64,000 bases of DNA from Chitinophagaceae bacterium (GCA_903642275.1 CAHJWK010000001.1:48910-112909), one strand, 5' to 3'; shown: positions 55,472 through 64,000, counted from the first letter of the stretch. Notes: generated from the letters alone by a model not told the origin. Numbers and translations: made by a program.

Positions 55472-55832
55472 ATTCTTCCTCTCTTCCAAATAATTTTCTT
55501 AATTCGTTTTTTGATTTATTCAATACTTTCTTTTGCGCTGCTGATATATTTTTGCCACCACGATTTTCATAGAAGTTAATCATGCTCATTGCTGATTGAA
55601 AGGGTTCTGCTTTTTTGCGTTTACTTTTTTCTGCCGAGTGTTTTACTGATTCAGCAATTTTCTTCGGATCTTTTGATTTGAAAATATCTTTTTCCAAATC
55701 CATTGCATCACTGGTTTCATTAACTTTTTTTGACCATTTTTTAGGTAACGCTTTTTTAGCTGTCTTCTTTAGTAATGTTTTTTTTGCAGCGCTTTTCTTA
55801 GGCGCAGCTTTTTTATTTGTTGATTTTGCCAT
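55470..55832 (-). CDS. DUF3175 protein with histone-like N-terminal tail
   Basis: 120 residues from ATG 55832; nine codons upstream belong to an unmatched extension. Residues 1-35 are Lys/Ala-rich (NKKAAPKKSAAKKTLLKKTA), like bacterial histone H1-type tails, so nucleic-acid binding is possible. The domain (~36-120) matches DUF3175: KKWSKKVNETSDAMDLEKDI, AESVKHSAEKSKRKKAEPFQ, SAMSMINFYENRGG and ELRKLFGR. Function unknown. It lies 48 bp after yidD on the same strand and may also be reached by readthrough from that operon. Confidence 0.85.
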   Translation of the reverse strand: MAKSTNKKAAPKKSAAKKTLLKKTAKKALPKKWSKKVNETSDAMDLEKDIFKSKDPKKIAESVKHSAEKSKRKKAEPFQSAMSMINFYENRGGKNISAAQKKVLNKSKNELRKLFGREEE

Positions 55833-55880
55833 GATGTTTATTGGAATAACATCAATCATAATACCATTTTTTATAAAAAC

Positions 55881-56111
55881 TCAAGGTACAGGGTCGTAAC
55901 CTTTGCCACCCCACGGATGGCATTTTGCAATACGTTTAATAGCAAGCCAGCTTCCCTTAAATAAACCATATTTCTTTAATGATTCGAGTGCATAATTAGA
56001 ACATGTCGGCGTAAACCTGCATTTGGGACCAAATACAGGTGAAACAACAAGTTGATAAAACTTAATTATTAATATAAAAGGATAACTAAGTACTTTAAGA
56101 AATTGCTTCAT
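55881..56111 (-). CDS. yidD: Membrane protein insertion efficiency factor YidD
   Basis: 76 residues. The family core is complete: [36 protein letters not shown] and [18 protein letters not shown], with its three conserved Cys. It assists YidC/Oxa1-mediated membrane insertion at the inner membrane. Its start overlaps the end of rnpA by 17 bp, the usual arrangement. Confidence 0.95.
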   Translation of the reverse strand: MKQFLKVLSYPFILIIKFYQLVVSPVFGPKCRFTPTCSNYALESLKKYGLFKGSWLAIKRIAKCHPWGGKGYDPVP

Positions 56112-56496
56112 TCAATTTTTCAATTTCATTACAAAGTTTATCAATAATTGTTTTCATCTTTTGCTGAAGAAGAATATGTTCAGGCAAATGTCCGTCAACA
56201 AATAAAAAAAATATTTTAAGTTTTTTATTGCTTGCTGATAGCTGATTATGTAACGGAACTTTTTCTGTACGATATGTTTCCCGCAATAATCGCTTTATAT
56301 AATTACGGTCAACAGCTTTTTTAAAATATTTTTTGCTAACACCAACACCAGCTTTTACAACCGAATCCTGTTCATCAATAAATTGAAAAAAAACTTTTAC
56401 AGGGAAAATACTAAACGTTTTTCCGGTGGTAAAAATTTTCTGCAATTGCTTGCGGCTTTTAAGTTTCTCTTTTTTATCGTAAGAAAAGATTTTCAT
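56095..56496 (-). CDS. rnpA: Ribonuclease P protein component
   Basis: 133 residues. N-terminal [20 protein letters not shown] and the RNR-type signature in [17 protein letters not shown] (~residues 56-72) are diagnostic. The protein binds the RNase P RNA and helps mature tRNA 5' ends. It sits between rpmH and yidD in the classical order. A terminator-like hairpin with its U-tract lies just before the start codon. Confidence 0.92.
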   Translation of the reverse strand: MKIFSYDKKEKLKSRKQLQKIFTTGKTFSIFPVKVFFQFIDEQDSVVKAGVGVSKKYFKKAVDRNYIKRLLRETYRTEKVPLHNQLSASNKKLKIFFLFVDGHLPEHILLQQKMKTIIDKLCNEIEKLNEAIS

Positions 56497-56505
56497 TACA
56501 AAAAA

Positions 56506-56531
56506 AAAGCCTCATTATAATCTGAGGCTTT
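56506..56531 (-). terminator. Terminator/attenuator between rpmH and rnpA
   Basis: Stem AAAGCCTCA / TGAGGCTTT with an 8-nt loop. On the minus strand it is followed by a run of eight T. It lies 24 bp beyond the rpmH stop, and the T-run ends only a few bases from the rnpA ATG at 56496. Partial termination would lower rnpA and yidD relative to rpmH. Confidence 0.8.
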
Positions 56532-56554
56532 AACTATCTTAATTCTTTTAGTTA

Positions 56555-56710
56555 TTACTTTAAAGACCTTTCATCTGATACAGTAAGTTTTCTGCGGCCT
56601 TTTGCACGGCGGCTTGCCAAAACTTTACGTCCGTTAGCTGTCTGCATGCGCTGGCGAAAACCATGTACACTTTTACGACGGCGTGTATGCGGCTGGAATG
56701 TACGTTTCAT
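56555..56710 (-). CDS. rpmH: 50S ribosomal protein L34
   Basis: 51 residues: [20 protein letters not shown] at the start, [20 protein letters not shown] in the middle and a short tail ending ERSLK. The protein is very basic and matches L34 throughout; the tail is a few residues longer than in Escherichia coli. It heads rpmH-rnpA-yidD. I see no cluster of DnaA boxes nearby, so there is no evidence for an origin here. Confidence 0.95.
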   Translation of the reverse strand: MKRTFQPHTRRRKSVHGFRQRMQTANGRKVLASRRAKGRRKLTVSDERSLK

Positions 56711-56862
56711 AAATAATTTTTTCTAATGATAAAATAAAATTCAAAGGTTACAGCCACCATACTGAAACCGGTGAAAGGACGGCAAAATTAAGAGAAACAG
56801 GTGAAAAAAGTTATACAAATTTAAAAGGGATAAAATGATTGTATATCTTGGCTTGGTTTGGT

Positions 56863-57600
56863 ATGACGCATAAGACAAAAGGGATTGTTTTAAGAACCAT
56901 TAAATATGGCGAAACGAGTGTTATAACTGCTATATACACTGAGCTTTTTGGATTACAGAATTACATAGTTAATGGTGTGCGTGAGTCAACTAAAAAAAAG
57001 CAGGCGAAGGCTTTATATTTTCAGCCGGGCGCTATACTTGATGTTGAAGTTTACCATAATAATCTTAAAAACCTGCAGTTTATTAAAGAATATAAATGGG
57101 AATTTATTTATCAAAAAGTTTTGTTTGATGTGAAGCGAAATGCTATTGCACAGTTTATGATTGAATTATTTCAGCAAACAATTAAACAACCGGAAGCCAA
57201 TCCTGAATTATTTTATTTGCTTGAAGGAAGTTTAATGGAGGCTGATAAAGCAAGTGATGCCATTGCTGCAAACCTGCCCTTATATTTTGTGTTGCATCTT
57301 GCTACTGAATCAGGCTTTGAAATACAGGGAAACTATTCAACTGAAACGCCAATTCTTGATTTAAAAGAAGGAAGTTTTACAATAGTTATTCCAAATCATG
57401 CAAATTATATCGAAGGAAATTTTGCGCAAATAACTTCACGCATCCAGCACATACAATTTTATAATAATCTTGAAGAGATAAAACTGAACAGAGAAACAAG
57501 GCGATTTTTGCTTGATGCTTTACTTCAGTACATATCATTTCACATAACAGATTTTAAAGAACTAAAAAGCTTACCAATACTGCAGGAAATTCTTAATTAA
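56863..57600 (+). CDS. recO: DNA repair protein RecO
   Basis: 245 residues from ATG 56863; the TTG at 56839 would add eight unmatched residues. The OB-fold N-terminus is typical: THKTKGIVLRTIKYGETSVI, LFGLQNYIVNGVRE and LQPGAxLDVEVYHN-like sequence. The helical C-terminal domain follows, without an obvious zinc-binding Cys set. RecO loads RecA with RecR on SSB-coated DNA. The stop overlaps the convergent amidohydrolase by four bases. Confidence 0.88.
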   Translation: MTHKTKGIVLRTIKYGETSVITAIYTELFGLQNYIVNGVRESTKKKQAKALYFQPGAILDVEVYHNNLKNLQFIKEYKWEFIYQKVLFDVKRNAIAQFMIELFQQTIKQPEANPELFYLLEGSLMEADKASDAIAANLPLYFVLHLATESGFEIQGNYSTETPILDLKEGSFTIVIPNHANYIEGNFAQITSRIQHIQFYNNLEEIKLNRETRRFLLDALLQYISFHITDFKELKSLPILQEILN

Positions 57601-58778
57601 ATTATACGTTTTATAGTTGATGTTGCTGATATGTTGTCGTTAATAATGTTATCAATTAAAACAACACATGGCTTTTTCCCTTTCTCAAAACTTCCTAAAT
57701 TATTTTGCATGTTTAATGCTGTTGCGCCAATGATTGTTGCCCATTGCAACAATTCTTTTAAACCAACGGAAGGGAAATTTTTAGTGATGGTTTTCATTTC
57801 ATCAAGTATGCTTAAACTCTGGTTGCTTGCAAGACTATCTGTTCCTAAAACAATATTGCAATTATTTTGTCTGAATAAATCAACCGGCGGCAAACTGTTT
57901 TCAATATACATATTTGCATTCGGGCATAAACACCAGAATAACTGCTGTTGATTTTTTTTTGAAGTTTGCTGCGCATAATTAATATCTTCTTCTTTTGTAA
58001 AAGTGTTATGCACAAGCATTATATTTTGTGCGCTTTTTAATTTCGAAAAATAAGTTTGTAAACTTGATTTGCCGCTTGGTTTAAACTCTTTGTTTTCAAT
58101 ATTCATTAGTTTATACATCCGTATAAAATCGCCGCTTGCCTGCAAGAACAGTTCATCTTCAAAAACAGTTTCCTGGTTATGAATCGTTATTGTTTTATAT
58201 TGAAATGAAGGCTGCATCAAACTCCATAATTTGTCCGAAACAGAGTAAGGCGCATGTGGAACGATTGATGTATTCTTTGTTTGATGAATGAATTCATTAT
58301 AATATTTTATTGAAGTATCAAACCTTGATGCAGCAACAGTTTCAAGCCATCCACTTGTTTCAATAAAATTATAATAAGCCAGTCTTTTTAATTTTTTTCG
58401 TTGAAGTGTTGATGTATTATTACAAATATCTCCAACAGCTACAATTCCGTTCTGGAGCATCTCATCTTCTGCTTTAATTATTGCATCTGAAATTTCTTCA
58501 TCAGGAAAGTGACGTTGTGTTACAACTTTAAAAACAAAATCAATCAAGCCGGTTTGTTCCGGAATTAATCCTTTCATGTGACTTAACTCTAAATGGCAAT
58601 GGCAATTAATAAATCCTGGTGAGAGCAATCCATCAAAGGTTTGTACATCATTGCCTGCGTCACTTCTAGCAACAATATCTTTTATAACGCCATCTTCATC
58701 AGTAATTAAAACATTGTTTTTATCAAGTAATTCCTTTCCTTCAAAAATTATATCAGCATTAAACTTTCTTAAACCCAT
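57597..58778 (-). CDS. Amidohydrolase, chlorohydrolase/deaminase type
   Basis: 393 residues, subtype III amidohydrolase TIM barrel. Metal ligands are visible: [13 protein letters not shown] (HxH at ~residues 59-61), [10 protein letters not shown], a His in TITIHNQE and the catalytic Asp in LGTDSLASN (~328). Relatives deaminate aminofutalosine, guanine or S-adenosylhomocysteine, or hydrolyse chlorinated triazines; the spacing does not tell these apart. Aminofutalosine deaminase of menaquinone synthesis is one possibility. The gene diverges from prfA. Confidence 0.78.
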   Translation of the reverse strand: MGLRKFNADIIFEGKELLDKNNVLITDEDGVIKDIVARSDAGNDVQTFDGLLSPGFINCHCHLELSHMKGLIPEQTGLIDFVFKVVTQRHFPDEEISDAIIKAEDEMLQNGIVAVGDICNNTSTLQRKKLKRLAYYNFIETSGWLETVAASRFDTSIKYYNEFIHQTKNTSIVPHAPYSVSDKLWSLMQPSFQYKTITIHNQETVFEDELFLQASGDFIRMYKLMNIENKEFKPSGKSSLQTYFSKLKSAQNIMLVHNTFTKEEDINYAQQTSKKNQQQLFWCLCPNANMYIENSLPPVDLFRQNNCNIVLGTDSLASNQSLSILDEMKTITKNFPSVGLKELLQWATIIGATALNMQNNLGSFEKGKKPCVVLIDNIINDNISATSTIKRII

Positions 58779-58806
58779 GCGCTAAAGTTAAGCGCCCGAA
58801 AAGATA

Positions 58807-58814
58807 TAAATTTG
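58807..58814 (+). promoter_or_regulatory. -7 box of prfA
   Basis: TAAATTTG, eight bases before the ATG at 58823. No good TTG was found at the standard distance. Confidence 0.45.
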
Positions 58815-58822
58815 CGCACTTT

Positions 58823-59887
58823 ATGATTGAACAGTTAGAAGCTATAAAAGCCAGATTTGAACAGGTTGGTGTTGCATTAACCAATCCTGAAATTATTAAT
58901 AAGCAGAAAGAGTTTCAGGCTTTGAGTAAAGAATACCGCCAGCTTGAAAACATTGTACAGCCGTTTGAAGCGTATAAAAAAGTATCGTCAGAATATGATT
59001 TTGCAAAAGAAAGCTTAAACAGCAGCGATGAAGAAATGCGTGAGCTGGCAAAGATGGAATTACCGGAACTGGAAGAGAAAAAATCTTCGCTTGAAAAAGA
59101 ATTGACGAAGTTGTTGATACCTAAAGACCCGCAGGATGATAAAAATGCAGTGCTTGAAATACGTGCAGGCACAGGTGGTGATGAAGCGAGTTTATTTGCG
59201 GGTGATTTACTGGGAATGTATTTGCGTTATGCAGCCAAGAAAGGCTGGAAAACGGCGCTGGTAAGTGAAAGCGAAGGAACCGTTGGTGGTTATAAAGAAG
59301 CGATTGTAGAGGTGCAAGGCGAGGATGTCTATGGCACTTTAAAATTTGAAAGCGGTGTGCATCGTGTGCAGCGTGTGCCTGATACTGAAACGCAGGGGCG
59401 TGTGCATACATCTGCAGCAACGGTTGCGGTGATGCCTGAAGCCGAAGAAGTAGATTTTGAATTGAATCCTGCTGATGTAAAAATGGAAACTGCACGTAGC
59501 GGTGGTGCTGGTGGACAAAATGTAAATAAGGTTGAAACCAAAGTGATGCTAACCCATATTCCAACCGGCGTGGTAGTTATTTGCCAAACCGAACGCAGCC
59601 AGTTAGGTAACCGTGAAAAAGCAATGACAATGCTGCGTACAAAACTATATGAAGAAGAAGTGCGCAAACATGAAGAGCAGATTGCAAGACAACGAAAAAC
59701 ATTGGTAAGCACCGGCGACAGAAGCGCAAAAATCAGGACATACAATTATCCGCAAAGCCGTGTAACAGACCATCGGATTGGTTTAACTGTATATAATCTT
59801 GATGATGTAATTAACGGCGAGCTTGAACCTTTTGTTGAAGCATTACAGGTTGCGGAAAATGCAGAGAAAATGGTGAAGCAGGATTAG
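58823..59887 (+). CDS. prfA: Peptide chain release factor 1
   Basis: 354 residues, normal for RF1. The GGQ loop that triggers peptide release is [16 protein letters not shown] (~residues 221-236). The stop-codon recognition loop reads [20 protein letters not shown], i.e. a PxT motif (PDT rather than PAT), which assigns it to RF1 (UAA/UAG) and not RF2. It ends peptide synthesis on the ribosome. Its methyltransferase gene prmC is not adjacent. Confidence 0.93.
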   Translation: MIEQLEAIKARFEQVGVALTNPEIINKQKEFQALSKEYRQLENIVQPFEAYKKVSSEYDFAKESLNSSDEEMRELAKMELPELEEKKSSLEKELTKLLIPKDPQDDKNAVLEIRAGTGGDEASLFAGDLLGMYLRYAAKKGWKTALVSESEGTVGGYKEAIVEVQGEDVYGTLKFESGVHRVQRVPDTETQGRVHTSAATVAVMPEAEEVDFELNPADVKMETARSGGAGGQNVNKVETKVMLTHIPTGVVVICQTERSQLGNREKAMTMLRTKLYEEEVRKHEEQIARQRKTLVSTGDRSAKIRTYNYPQSRVTDHRIGLTVYNLDDVINGELEPFVEALQVAENAEKMVKQD

Positions 59888-59899
59888 GTTTAAAATTGA

Positions 59900-60298
59900 T
59901 TATAACAAATGATGTCGTATTAAATAAGCTATGTAGCCAGTAGAAGCAAAAGTCACTACTACATATAAAATAAACATTACTAAATTTAGATAATAAGTTT
60001 TTATTAATGTCTTGTTCTTTTTACACAACTCAACAATTTCTTTGCCTCTATTATTTCTCAACAAAAAATAATAATTCAATCCTAATAATGGTATAGCAAT
60101 ACATAATGAAAGCAAATATGGATTTATTGCTTTTACATTATACCTGAATATTAAATAGATAATTGTAAAAGTATTTAACATCATAAGCATCGATAGAAAA
60201 GCCACACCTGAGAACAAATAGTCTTTATTATTCTTATTTACTTTTCTGATAGACTCAGCTAAAAAATAAAAACTATAATAATAAAAATTTCTAACCAT
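59900..60298 (-). CDS. Hypothetical membrane protein
   Basis: 132 residues that I do not recognise. Three or four hydrophobic segments lie at ~30-52 (FSGVAFLSMLMMLNTFTIIY), ~62-80 (LLSLCIAIPLLGLNYYFLL) and ~103-125 (LNLVMFILYVVVTFASTGYI), joined by basic loops. It is strikingly rich in Tyr, Asn, Lys and Ile and more AT-rich than its neighbours, which could mark a recent arrival. It stands between prfA and the dnaK terminator with no obvious operon. An ATG is in place, and length and segment spacing suggest a real gene. Confidence 0.55.
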   Translation of the reverse strand: MVRNFYYYSFYFLAESIRKVNKNNKDYLFSGVAFLSMLMMLNTFTIIYLIFRYNVKAINPYLLSLCIAIPLLGLNYYFLLRNNRGKEIVELCKKNKTLIKTYYLNLVMFILYVVVTFASTGYIAYLIRHHLL

Positions 60299-60337
60299 TA
60301 TTGAATAATAAGAAGCAATACAAATATCTTACAAACA

Positions 60338-60365
60338 AAAGCCCTCGCAAAATTGCGAAGGCTTT
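60338..60365 (-). terminator. dnaK terminator
   Basis: Stem AAAGCCCTCGC / GCGAAGGCTTT (one mismatch) with a 6-nt loop, followed on the minus strand by TTTTGTTTGT. It lies 46 bp beyond the dnaK stop. Confidence 0.82.
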
Positions 60366-60411
60366 AAATATAATTCACGTAAATCTTTACTTATCCAAAA
60401 CCTGGTTCAGA

Positions 60412-62340
60412 CTATTTCACTTCTTCAAACTCAGCGTCAGTAACGTTTTCAGCATTTGACTGAGCGCCAGTTGAACCATTTTCATTACCATCATGTGGCT
60501 GTTGTCCGCCATCTTGTGGTTGAGCACCTGCACCAGCTGCCTGCGCTTTGTAAATTTCTTCACTCGCTGCAGTCCAGGCTATATTCATTTCATTCAATGC
60601 TGTATCAACTGCATTTGCGTCCTGGCTCTTATGCGCATCTTTTAATTTATTCAATGCACTTTCAATTGGTGCTTTTTTATCAGCCGGAATTTTATCACCA
60701 AACTCTTTCAATTGTTTTTCAGTCTGGAAGATTAAGCTGTCTGCCTGGTTCAGTTTATCAATCTTTTCACGGGCTGCTTTATCTTCTGACTCATGTGCTT
60801 TGGCTTCATTCTTCATCTTTTCAACTTCTTCTTTGCTTAAACCGCTGCCACCCTGGATTGTAATTTTTTGTTCTTTGCTTGTGCCTTTATCTTTCGCACT
60901 CACATGTATCAAACCATTCGCATCAATATCAAATGTTACTTCAATCTGCGGAACACCACGCGGTGCCGGCGGAATGCCATCAAGGTTAAATATGCCAAGG
61001 CTTTTATTATCTTTTGCCATGCTTCTTTCACCCTGTAATATTTGTATTTGCACACCGGGCTGGTTATCGCTGGCTGTGGAGAACACTTCTGTTTTCTTTG
61101 TAGGAATAGTTGTGTTGGCTGGAATCATCGGCGTTAAAACACCACCCAAAGTTTCAATACCTAAAGTAAGAGGCGTAACATCAAGCAATAAAACATCTTT
61201 TACTTCGCCGGTTAAAACTGCACCCTGAATAGCTGCACCCACTGCAACAACTTCATCAGGATTAACACTGCGTTTTGGTTTTTTACCGAAGAACTTTTCC
61301 ACTATTTCACCCACTTTCGGGATACGTGTAGAACCACCCACCATTATTACTTCATCAATCTGCGAAGTTGAGTAACCTGCATCTTTCAAAGCCTGTTCAC
61401 AAGGCTTCAAACATCTTGCAAAAAGTGTATCAGCAAGCTGTTCAAATTTTGCCCTTGATAATTTTATAACAAGATGCTTTGGCACACCGTCAACTGCAGT
61501 TATATAAGGTAAATTGATTTCTGTTTCTGATGAAGATGATAATTCAACTTTTGCTTTTTCGGCAGCATCTTTCAAACGTTGCAAAGCCATCGGGTCTTTA
61601 CGCAAATCAATTGCTTCCTGTTTTTTAAATTCGTCAGCAAGCCAGTCCATAATCACTTTATCAAAATCATCACCACCCAAATGTGTATCACCGTTTGTTG
61701 ATTTCACTTCAAACACACCATCACCCAATTCAAGCACAGATATATCAAACGTACCACCACCAAGGTCAAACACGGCAATCTTCTGGTCAGCATGTTTTTT
61801 ATCCAAGCCATAAGCCAGTGCTGCAGCTGTTGGCTCATTCACAATCCTGCGCACATTTAAACCGGCAATTTCACCAGCTTCTTTTGTTGCCTGCCTTTGT
61901 GCATCATTAAAATATGCAGGCACAGTTATCACTGCTTCATTTACTTCCTGCCCGAGATAATCTTCAGCCGTTTTTTTCATCTTCTGCAAAATCATCGCAG
62001 AAATTTCCTGCGGCGTATATAAGCGTCCCTCTATATCGATACGCACTGTATTATTATCACCTTTTGCAACTTTATAGCTCCAGTGGCTCATTTCGTTTCC
62101 AACTTCATCAAAGCGGCGGCCCATAAAACGCTTAACACTCATAATGGTGTTATGCGGATTTGTAATCGCCTGACGCTTTGCAGGGTCACCCACTTTGCGC
62201 TCACCGTTTTTCAAAAAAGCAACCACAGACGGCGTGGTGCGGCGGCCTTCATCGTTAGCGATGACAACCGGCTCATTACCTTCCATTACAGAAACGCAAC
62301 TATTGGTTGTGCCGAGGTCAATACCAATTATTTTTCCCAT
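60412..62340 (-). CDS. dnaK: Chaperone DnaK (Hsp70)
   Basis: 642 residues. N-terminal ATPase: [20 protein letters not shown], the phosphate loops [18 protein letters not shown] and [15 protein letters not shown], and [15 protein letters not shown]. The substrate domain starts near [17 protein letters not shown], and the C-terminal lid ends in an Ala/Gln/Gly-rich tail and the acidic [10 protein letters not shown]. It folds proteins with DnaJ and GrpE in the cytosol. Neither partner gene is adjacent. I find no CIRCE element in the 270 bp upstream. Confidence 0.97.
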   Translation of the reverse strand: MGKIIGIDLGTTNSCVSVMEGNEPVVIANDEGRRTTPSVVAFLKNGERKVGDPAKRQAITNPHNTIMSVKRFMGRRFDEVGNEMSHWSYKVAKGDNNTVRIDIEGRLYTPQEISAMILQKMKKTAEDYLGQEVNEAVITVPAYFNDAQRQATKEAGEIAGLNVRRIVNEPTAAALAYGLDKKHADQKIAVFDLGGGTFDISVLELGDGVFEVKSTNGDTHLGGDDFDKVIMDWLADEFKKQEAIDLRKDPMALQRLKDAAEKAKVELSSSSETEINLPYITAVDGVPKHLVIKLSRAKFEQLADTLFARCLKPCEQALKDAGYSTSQIDEVIMVGGSTRIPKVGEIVEKFFGKKPKRSVNPDEVVAVGAAIQGAVLTGEVKDVLLLDVTPLTLGIETLGGVLTPMIPANTTIPTKKTEVFSTASDNQPGVQIQILQGERSMAKDNKSLGIFNLDGIPPAPRGVPQIEVTFDIDANGLIHVSAKDKGTSKEQKITIQGGSGLSKEEVEKMKNEAKAHESEDKAAREKIDKLNQADSLIFQTEKQLKEFGDKIPADKKAPIESALNKLKDAHKSQDANAVDTALNEMNIAWTAASEEIYKAQAAGAGAQPQDGGQQPHDGNENGSTGAQSNAENVTDAEFEEVK

Positions 62341-62494
62341 ATTTAATTACTTTAAGATTAAGTTATACGGCTATTACTCAATCATTATGCCATGGGAATA
62401 CGAATGTAAAATTGGCAGTAAAAGCCCTCCTTAATTCTTCAACTGTTACACTATTAATATTAAAATTTTTTGGGGCAGTCATCGTCCGAATTTT

Positions 62495-62612
62495 TTTTTC
62501 AGCAGCAGTGCGGGCTATACGTTACAAGTCCTCGCCACAAAAGCCAACACACAATAGCTTCAGCTGCGGGCTTTTCACTTCTATCCCGTGCCGTTCAGCA
62601 GTTGAACATGAA
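62495..62612. repeat. GC-rich intergenic element with internal repeats
   Basis: A stretch more GC-rich than its AT-rich surroundings, upstream of dnaK. It contains two related segments, CAGCAGTGCGGGCTATACG and CAGCTGCGGGCTTTTCAC, and a small hairpin (GTTCA-gcagt-TGAAC). The look is that of a dispersed intergenic repeat, but no second copy occurs in this window. Confidence 0.35.
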
Positions 62613-63683
62613 TCAGCTTTCTTGCCCTTCTCCTTTGGAGAAGTGTTGGGATGAGGTCAACCTTGGTCTCAGCCTTGATTTGCTCTTGTTAAAAACGTTC
62701 CTGCCTTTATCAATGCCGCTGCGTATTTGTTTTTGTCTTTCTAAGGGAAGATGGATAGTTTCTTTGCATTCGATGCTGCAGCAATTATCAAATTTCTGTT
62801 TACAATCTTCACACTGAATAAATAAAAGATGGCAACCATCATTCACACAATTGGTGTGCATGTCGCAAGGTTTTTCGCATTGATGGCAGTTAGAAATGAT
62901 TTCGCCTGTAATTCTTTCACCCAGGCGGTTATCAAACACAAAGTTTTTACCAATGAATTTTGATGGAACATGCTGCGCTTTAATTTCTTTCGCGTAATTA
63001 ATAATGCCGCCTTCAAGATGAAAAACATTCTTAAACCCATTGTGCAGCATATACACGCTGGCTTTCTCGCAACGGATGCCGCCGGTACAATACATAATGA
63101 TATTTTTTTCTTCATTGCCTTTCATCATATCAACAGCCATCGGTAACTGTTCACGGAATGTATCAGAAGGTATTTCCACCGCATTTTCAAAATGGCCAAC
63201 TTCATATTCATAATGGTTGCGCATATCAATTAAAATGGTATTCTCATCTTCAATCAATTCATTCATTTTCATAGCATCAACATATTTACCTTTTTTATTC
63301 ATGCTGAAGTTTGCATTTTTAATTCCGTCAGCTACAATTTTATCCCTGATTTTTACTGATAAAACCCAAAAGCTTTTGCCATCATCATCCACAGCAATAT
63401 TCAGCCGCACATTATTTAATTCAGTTATTGAATAAAGGAAATCTTTAAATAAATCATAGTTTGATTGTGGCACACTTACCTGTGCATTAATGCCTTCCCT
63501 GGCAATATAAATTCTGCCGAAAACATTCAGTTCCCGCAAATATTTATATAAATAATCGCGGAACTCCTGCGGGTTTTGAATGAGAAAATATTTGTAAAAA
63601 CTGATAGTAGTTCTAGCCTCAGTTTCCTGCATTAAACGTTGTTTTAATTCTTCGCCGTTAATGCGGTTATGTAATACTGCCAT
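62613..63683 (-). CDS. trhO: tRNA uridine 34 hydroxylase TrhO (rhodanese family)
   Basis: 356 residues. The N-terminal domain ([33 protein letters not shown]) and the rhodanese domain with catalytic Cys in [12 protein letters not shown] (~residues 197-208) define TrhO/YceA. A Cys-rich C-terminal segment ([37 protein letters not shown]) probably binds zinc. It hydroxylates U34 of certain tRNAs. The last ~18 residues ([18 protein letters not shown]) are read from a dispersed DNA repeat at 62621-62656, so the natural C-terminus seems to have been extended by it. A TATCTTTG box lies 76 bp upstream. Confidence 0.9.
   Translation of the reverse strand: MAVLHNRINGEELKQRLMQETEARTTISFYKYFLIQNPQEFRDYLYKYLRELNVFGRIYIAREGINAQVSVPQSNYDLFKDFLYSITELNNVRLNIAVDDDGKSFWVLSVKIRDKIVADGIKNANFSMNKKGKYVDAMKMNELIEDENTILIDMRNHYEYEVGHFENAVEIPSDTFREQLPMAVDMMKGNEEKNIIMYCTGGIRCEKASVYMLHNGFKNVFHLEGGIINYAKEIKAQHVPSKFIGKNFVFDNRLGERITGEIISNCHQCEKPCDMHTNCVNDGCHLLFIQCEDCKQKFDNCCSIECKETIHLPLERQKQIRSGIDKGRNVFNKSKSRLRPRLTSSQHFSKGEGQES
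62621..62656. repeat. Dispersed hairpin repeat, copy 2, inside the trhO 3' end
   Basis: Its reverse complement begins CCTCATCCCAACACTTCTCC and continues AAAGGAGAAGGGCAAG, matching copy 1 at 46413-46448 at about 32 of 36 positions. CTTCTCC and GGAGAAG form a stem. Here the element is translated as part of trhO. Confidence 0.75.
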
Positions 63684-63697
63684 AAAATAAATTTCAG

Positions 63698-63714
63698 ATT
63701 ATGCTTAGCATAAT
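63698..63714. promoter_or_regulatory. Small inverted repeat before trhO
   Basis: Arms ATTATGC and GCATAAT with a 3-bp centre, 15 bp upstream of the ATG at 63683. It could be an operator or a leader hairpin; evidence is symmetry only. Confidence 0.25.
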
Positions 63715-63759
63715 TCTATTAATTATAGATTCCGTTGCAGGCGGAACAAAATTGTAGTG

Positions 63760-63767
63760 CAAAGATA
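63760..63767 (-). promoter_or_regulatory. Possible -7 box of trhO
   Basis: TATCTTTG on the minus strand, 76 bases before the trhO start. No TTG is seen at standard spacing. Confidence 0.3.
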
Positions 63768-63773
63768 AGAAGT

Positions 63774-63855
63774 GTCGTCTTTGCGAGCATAGGGAAGCAA
63801 TCTGTGCTATGAATATTGTATAATAGCAGACTGCTTCGTACCTCGCAGTAACGAA
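63774..63855. repeat. MITE-like imperfect palindrome
   Basis: Left arm at 63774-63804 (GTCGTCTTTGCGAG then GGAAGCAATCTG) and right arm at 63827-63855 (CAGACTGCTTCG then ACCTCGCAGTAACGA) are imperfect reverse complements around a ~22-bp AT-rich centre. The arms closely resemble the widespread bacterial intergenic repeat with TTGCGAGG and AAGCAATCT. It is non-coding and probably a non-autonomous, transposase-mobilised relic. Confidence 0.7.
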
Positions 63856-63871
63856 CTTTCATAATTTATTT

Positions 63872-64000
63872 CTAGGGGCTCGAAAAGAAAAATCTCTTTG
63901 AGTAAGATAGCTGAATAGTATTAGGAAGACAGCCGCAATAATTCTTGAAAAAGTTGGCCACCAGTGAAATTCCAGAATAAATAAATTCAGCAGAAAATAA
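63872..64000 (-). CDS. C-terminal end of a probable AraC-type regulator, partial
   Basis: A frame enters from the right edge and ends at a TAG at 63872-63874, giving 42 residues. SLVANFFKNYCGCLPNTIQL fits the end of the second helix-turn-helix of AraC proteins (usual pattern FxRxFKKYxGxxPxxYR), with the FFK, Y, G and P in register. Some consensus positions are missing, so it could be a decayed copy. The 5' part lies outside the window. Confidence 0.35.
   Translation of the reverse strand, partial: LFSAEFIYSGISLVANFFKNYCGCLPNTIQLSYSKRFFFSSP

Noticed and set aside
56711..56838. Possible replication origin near rpmH-rnpA
   Set aside because: Only one DnaA-box-like sequence (TTATACAAA, imperfect) is present; dnaA, dnaN or box clusters are absent.
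62385..62410. Possible fourth copy of the shared surface-gene motif upstream of dnaK
   Set aside because: It shares only ATGGGAATACG-like bases without the ordered TCCGTAT and ATCCCAT elements.

Overview
The window looks like a chromosomal segment of a low-GC member of the Bacteroidota, most likely Chitinophagaceae or a close relative. The evidence is type IX secretion (T9SS) C-terminal sorting domains, a PID-CTERM-like small protein, Bacteroidota-type promoters (TTG, about 19 bp, TAnnTTTG), DUF4197, DUF2752, TIGR02757 and a CCC-motif-like membrane protein, and an absence of Shine-Dalgarno sequences. The genus cannot be fixed from the sequence alone. I saw no tRNA, rRNA, CRISPR array, insertion sequence or prophage.

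Region 1 (1-26 kb, all leftward) is a cell-surface block. The first operon (4186 to 1) encodes a small T9SS-sorted protein, a PID-CTERM-like peptide, a beta-barrel protein and two tandem Wzi/RemB-like outer-membrane proteins, the last cut by the window edge. A 14.6-kb gene for a 4871-residue mosaic adhesin follows. Next comes a 1069-residue protein sharing its last ~570 residues, then a 779-residue tail-fibre-like secreted protein. A shared ~25-bp motif lies upstream of all three transcription units. A 43-bp tandem repeat lies just behind the 1069-residue gene.

Region 2 (26-36 kb) is metabolic and regulatory. It holds a TetR regulator with an orphan PaaE reductase, a hydrolase-glycosyltransferase pair, and a MarR regulator with an acyl-CoA dehydrogenase behind a palindromic operator. 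A SCO-Fur operon diverges from a MerC-like gene over another palindrome. A DHA2 transporter and a broken TMEM175-type channel gene follow.

Region 3 (36-54.7 kb) is mostly housekeeping: rfaE2, panD, a FUSC membrane protein, an HdrD-like Fe-S protein, a phosphoribosyltransferase, an orphan cyanophycin synthetase, a CCC-motif/DUF2752 pair, glutamine cyclotransferase, DUF4197, dnaX, a TIGR02757-thioesterase pair, bcp with an M23 peptidase, an MscS channel and a Tat-type Gfo/Idh/MocA oxidoreductase.

Region 4 (54.7-64 kb) begins with a compact trio of small uncharacterised proteins (DUF3140, DUF3072, DUF3175). It continues with yidD-rnpA-rpmH, recO, an amidohydrolase, prfA, dnaK and trhO. Several dispersed hairpin repeats lie here, and the right edge carries the tail of a probable AraC-type regulator.

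At least eight genes have a TAnnTTTG box 4-11 nt before the start codon, which suggests leaderless or nearly leaderless mRNAs. The observations most worth following are the shared motif over the surface-protein units, the DUF3140/3072/3175 cluster, the Fur-type palindrome between the SCO and MerC genes, and the doubly lesioned TMEM175 gene.
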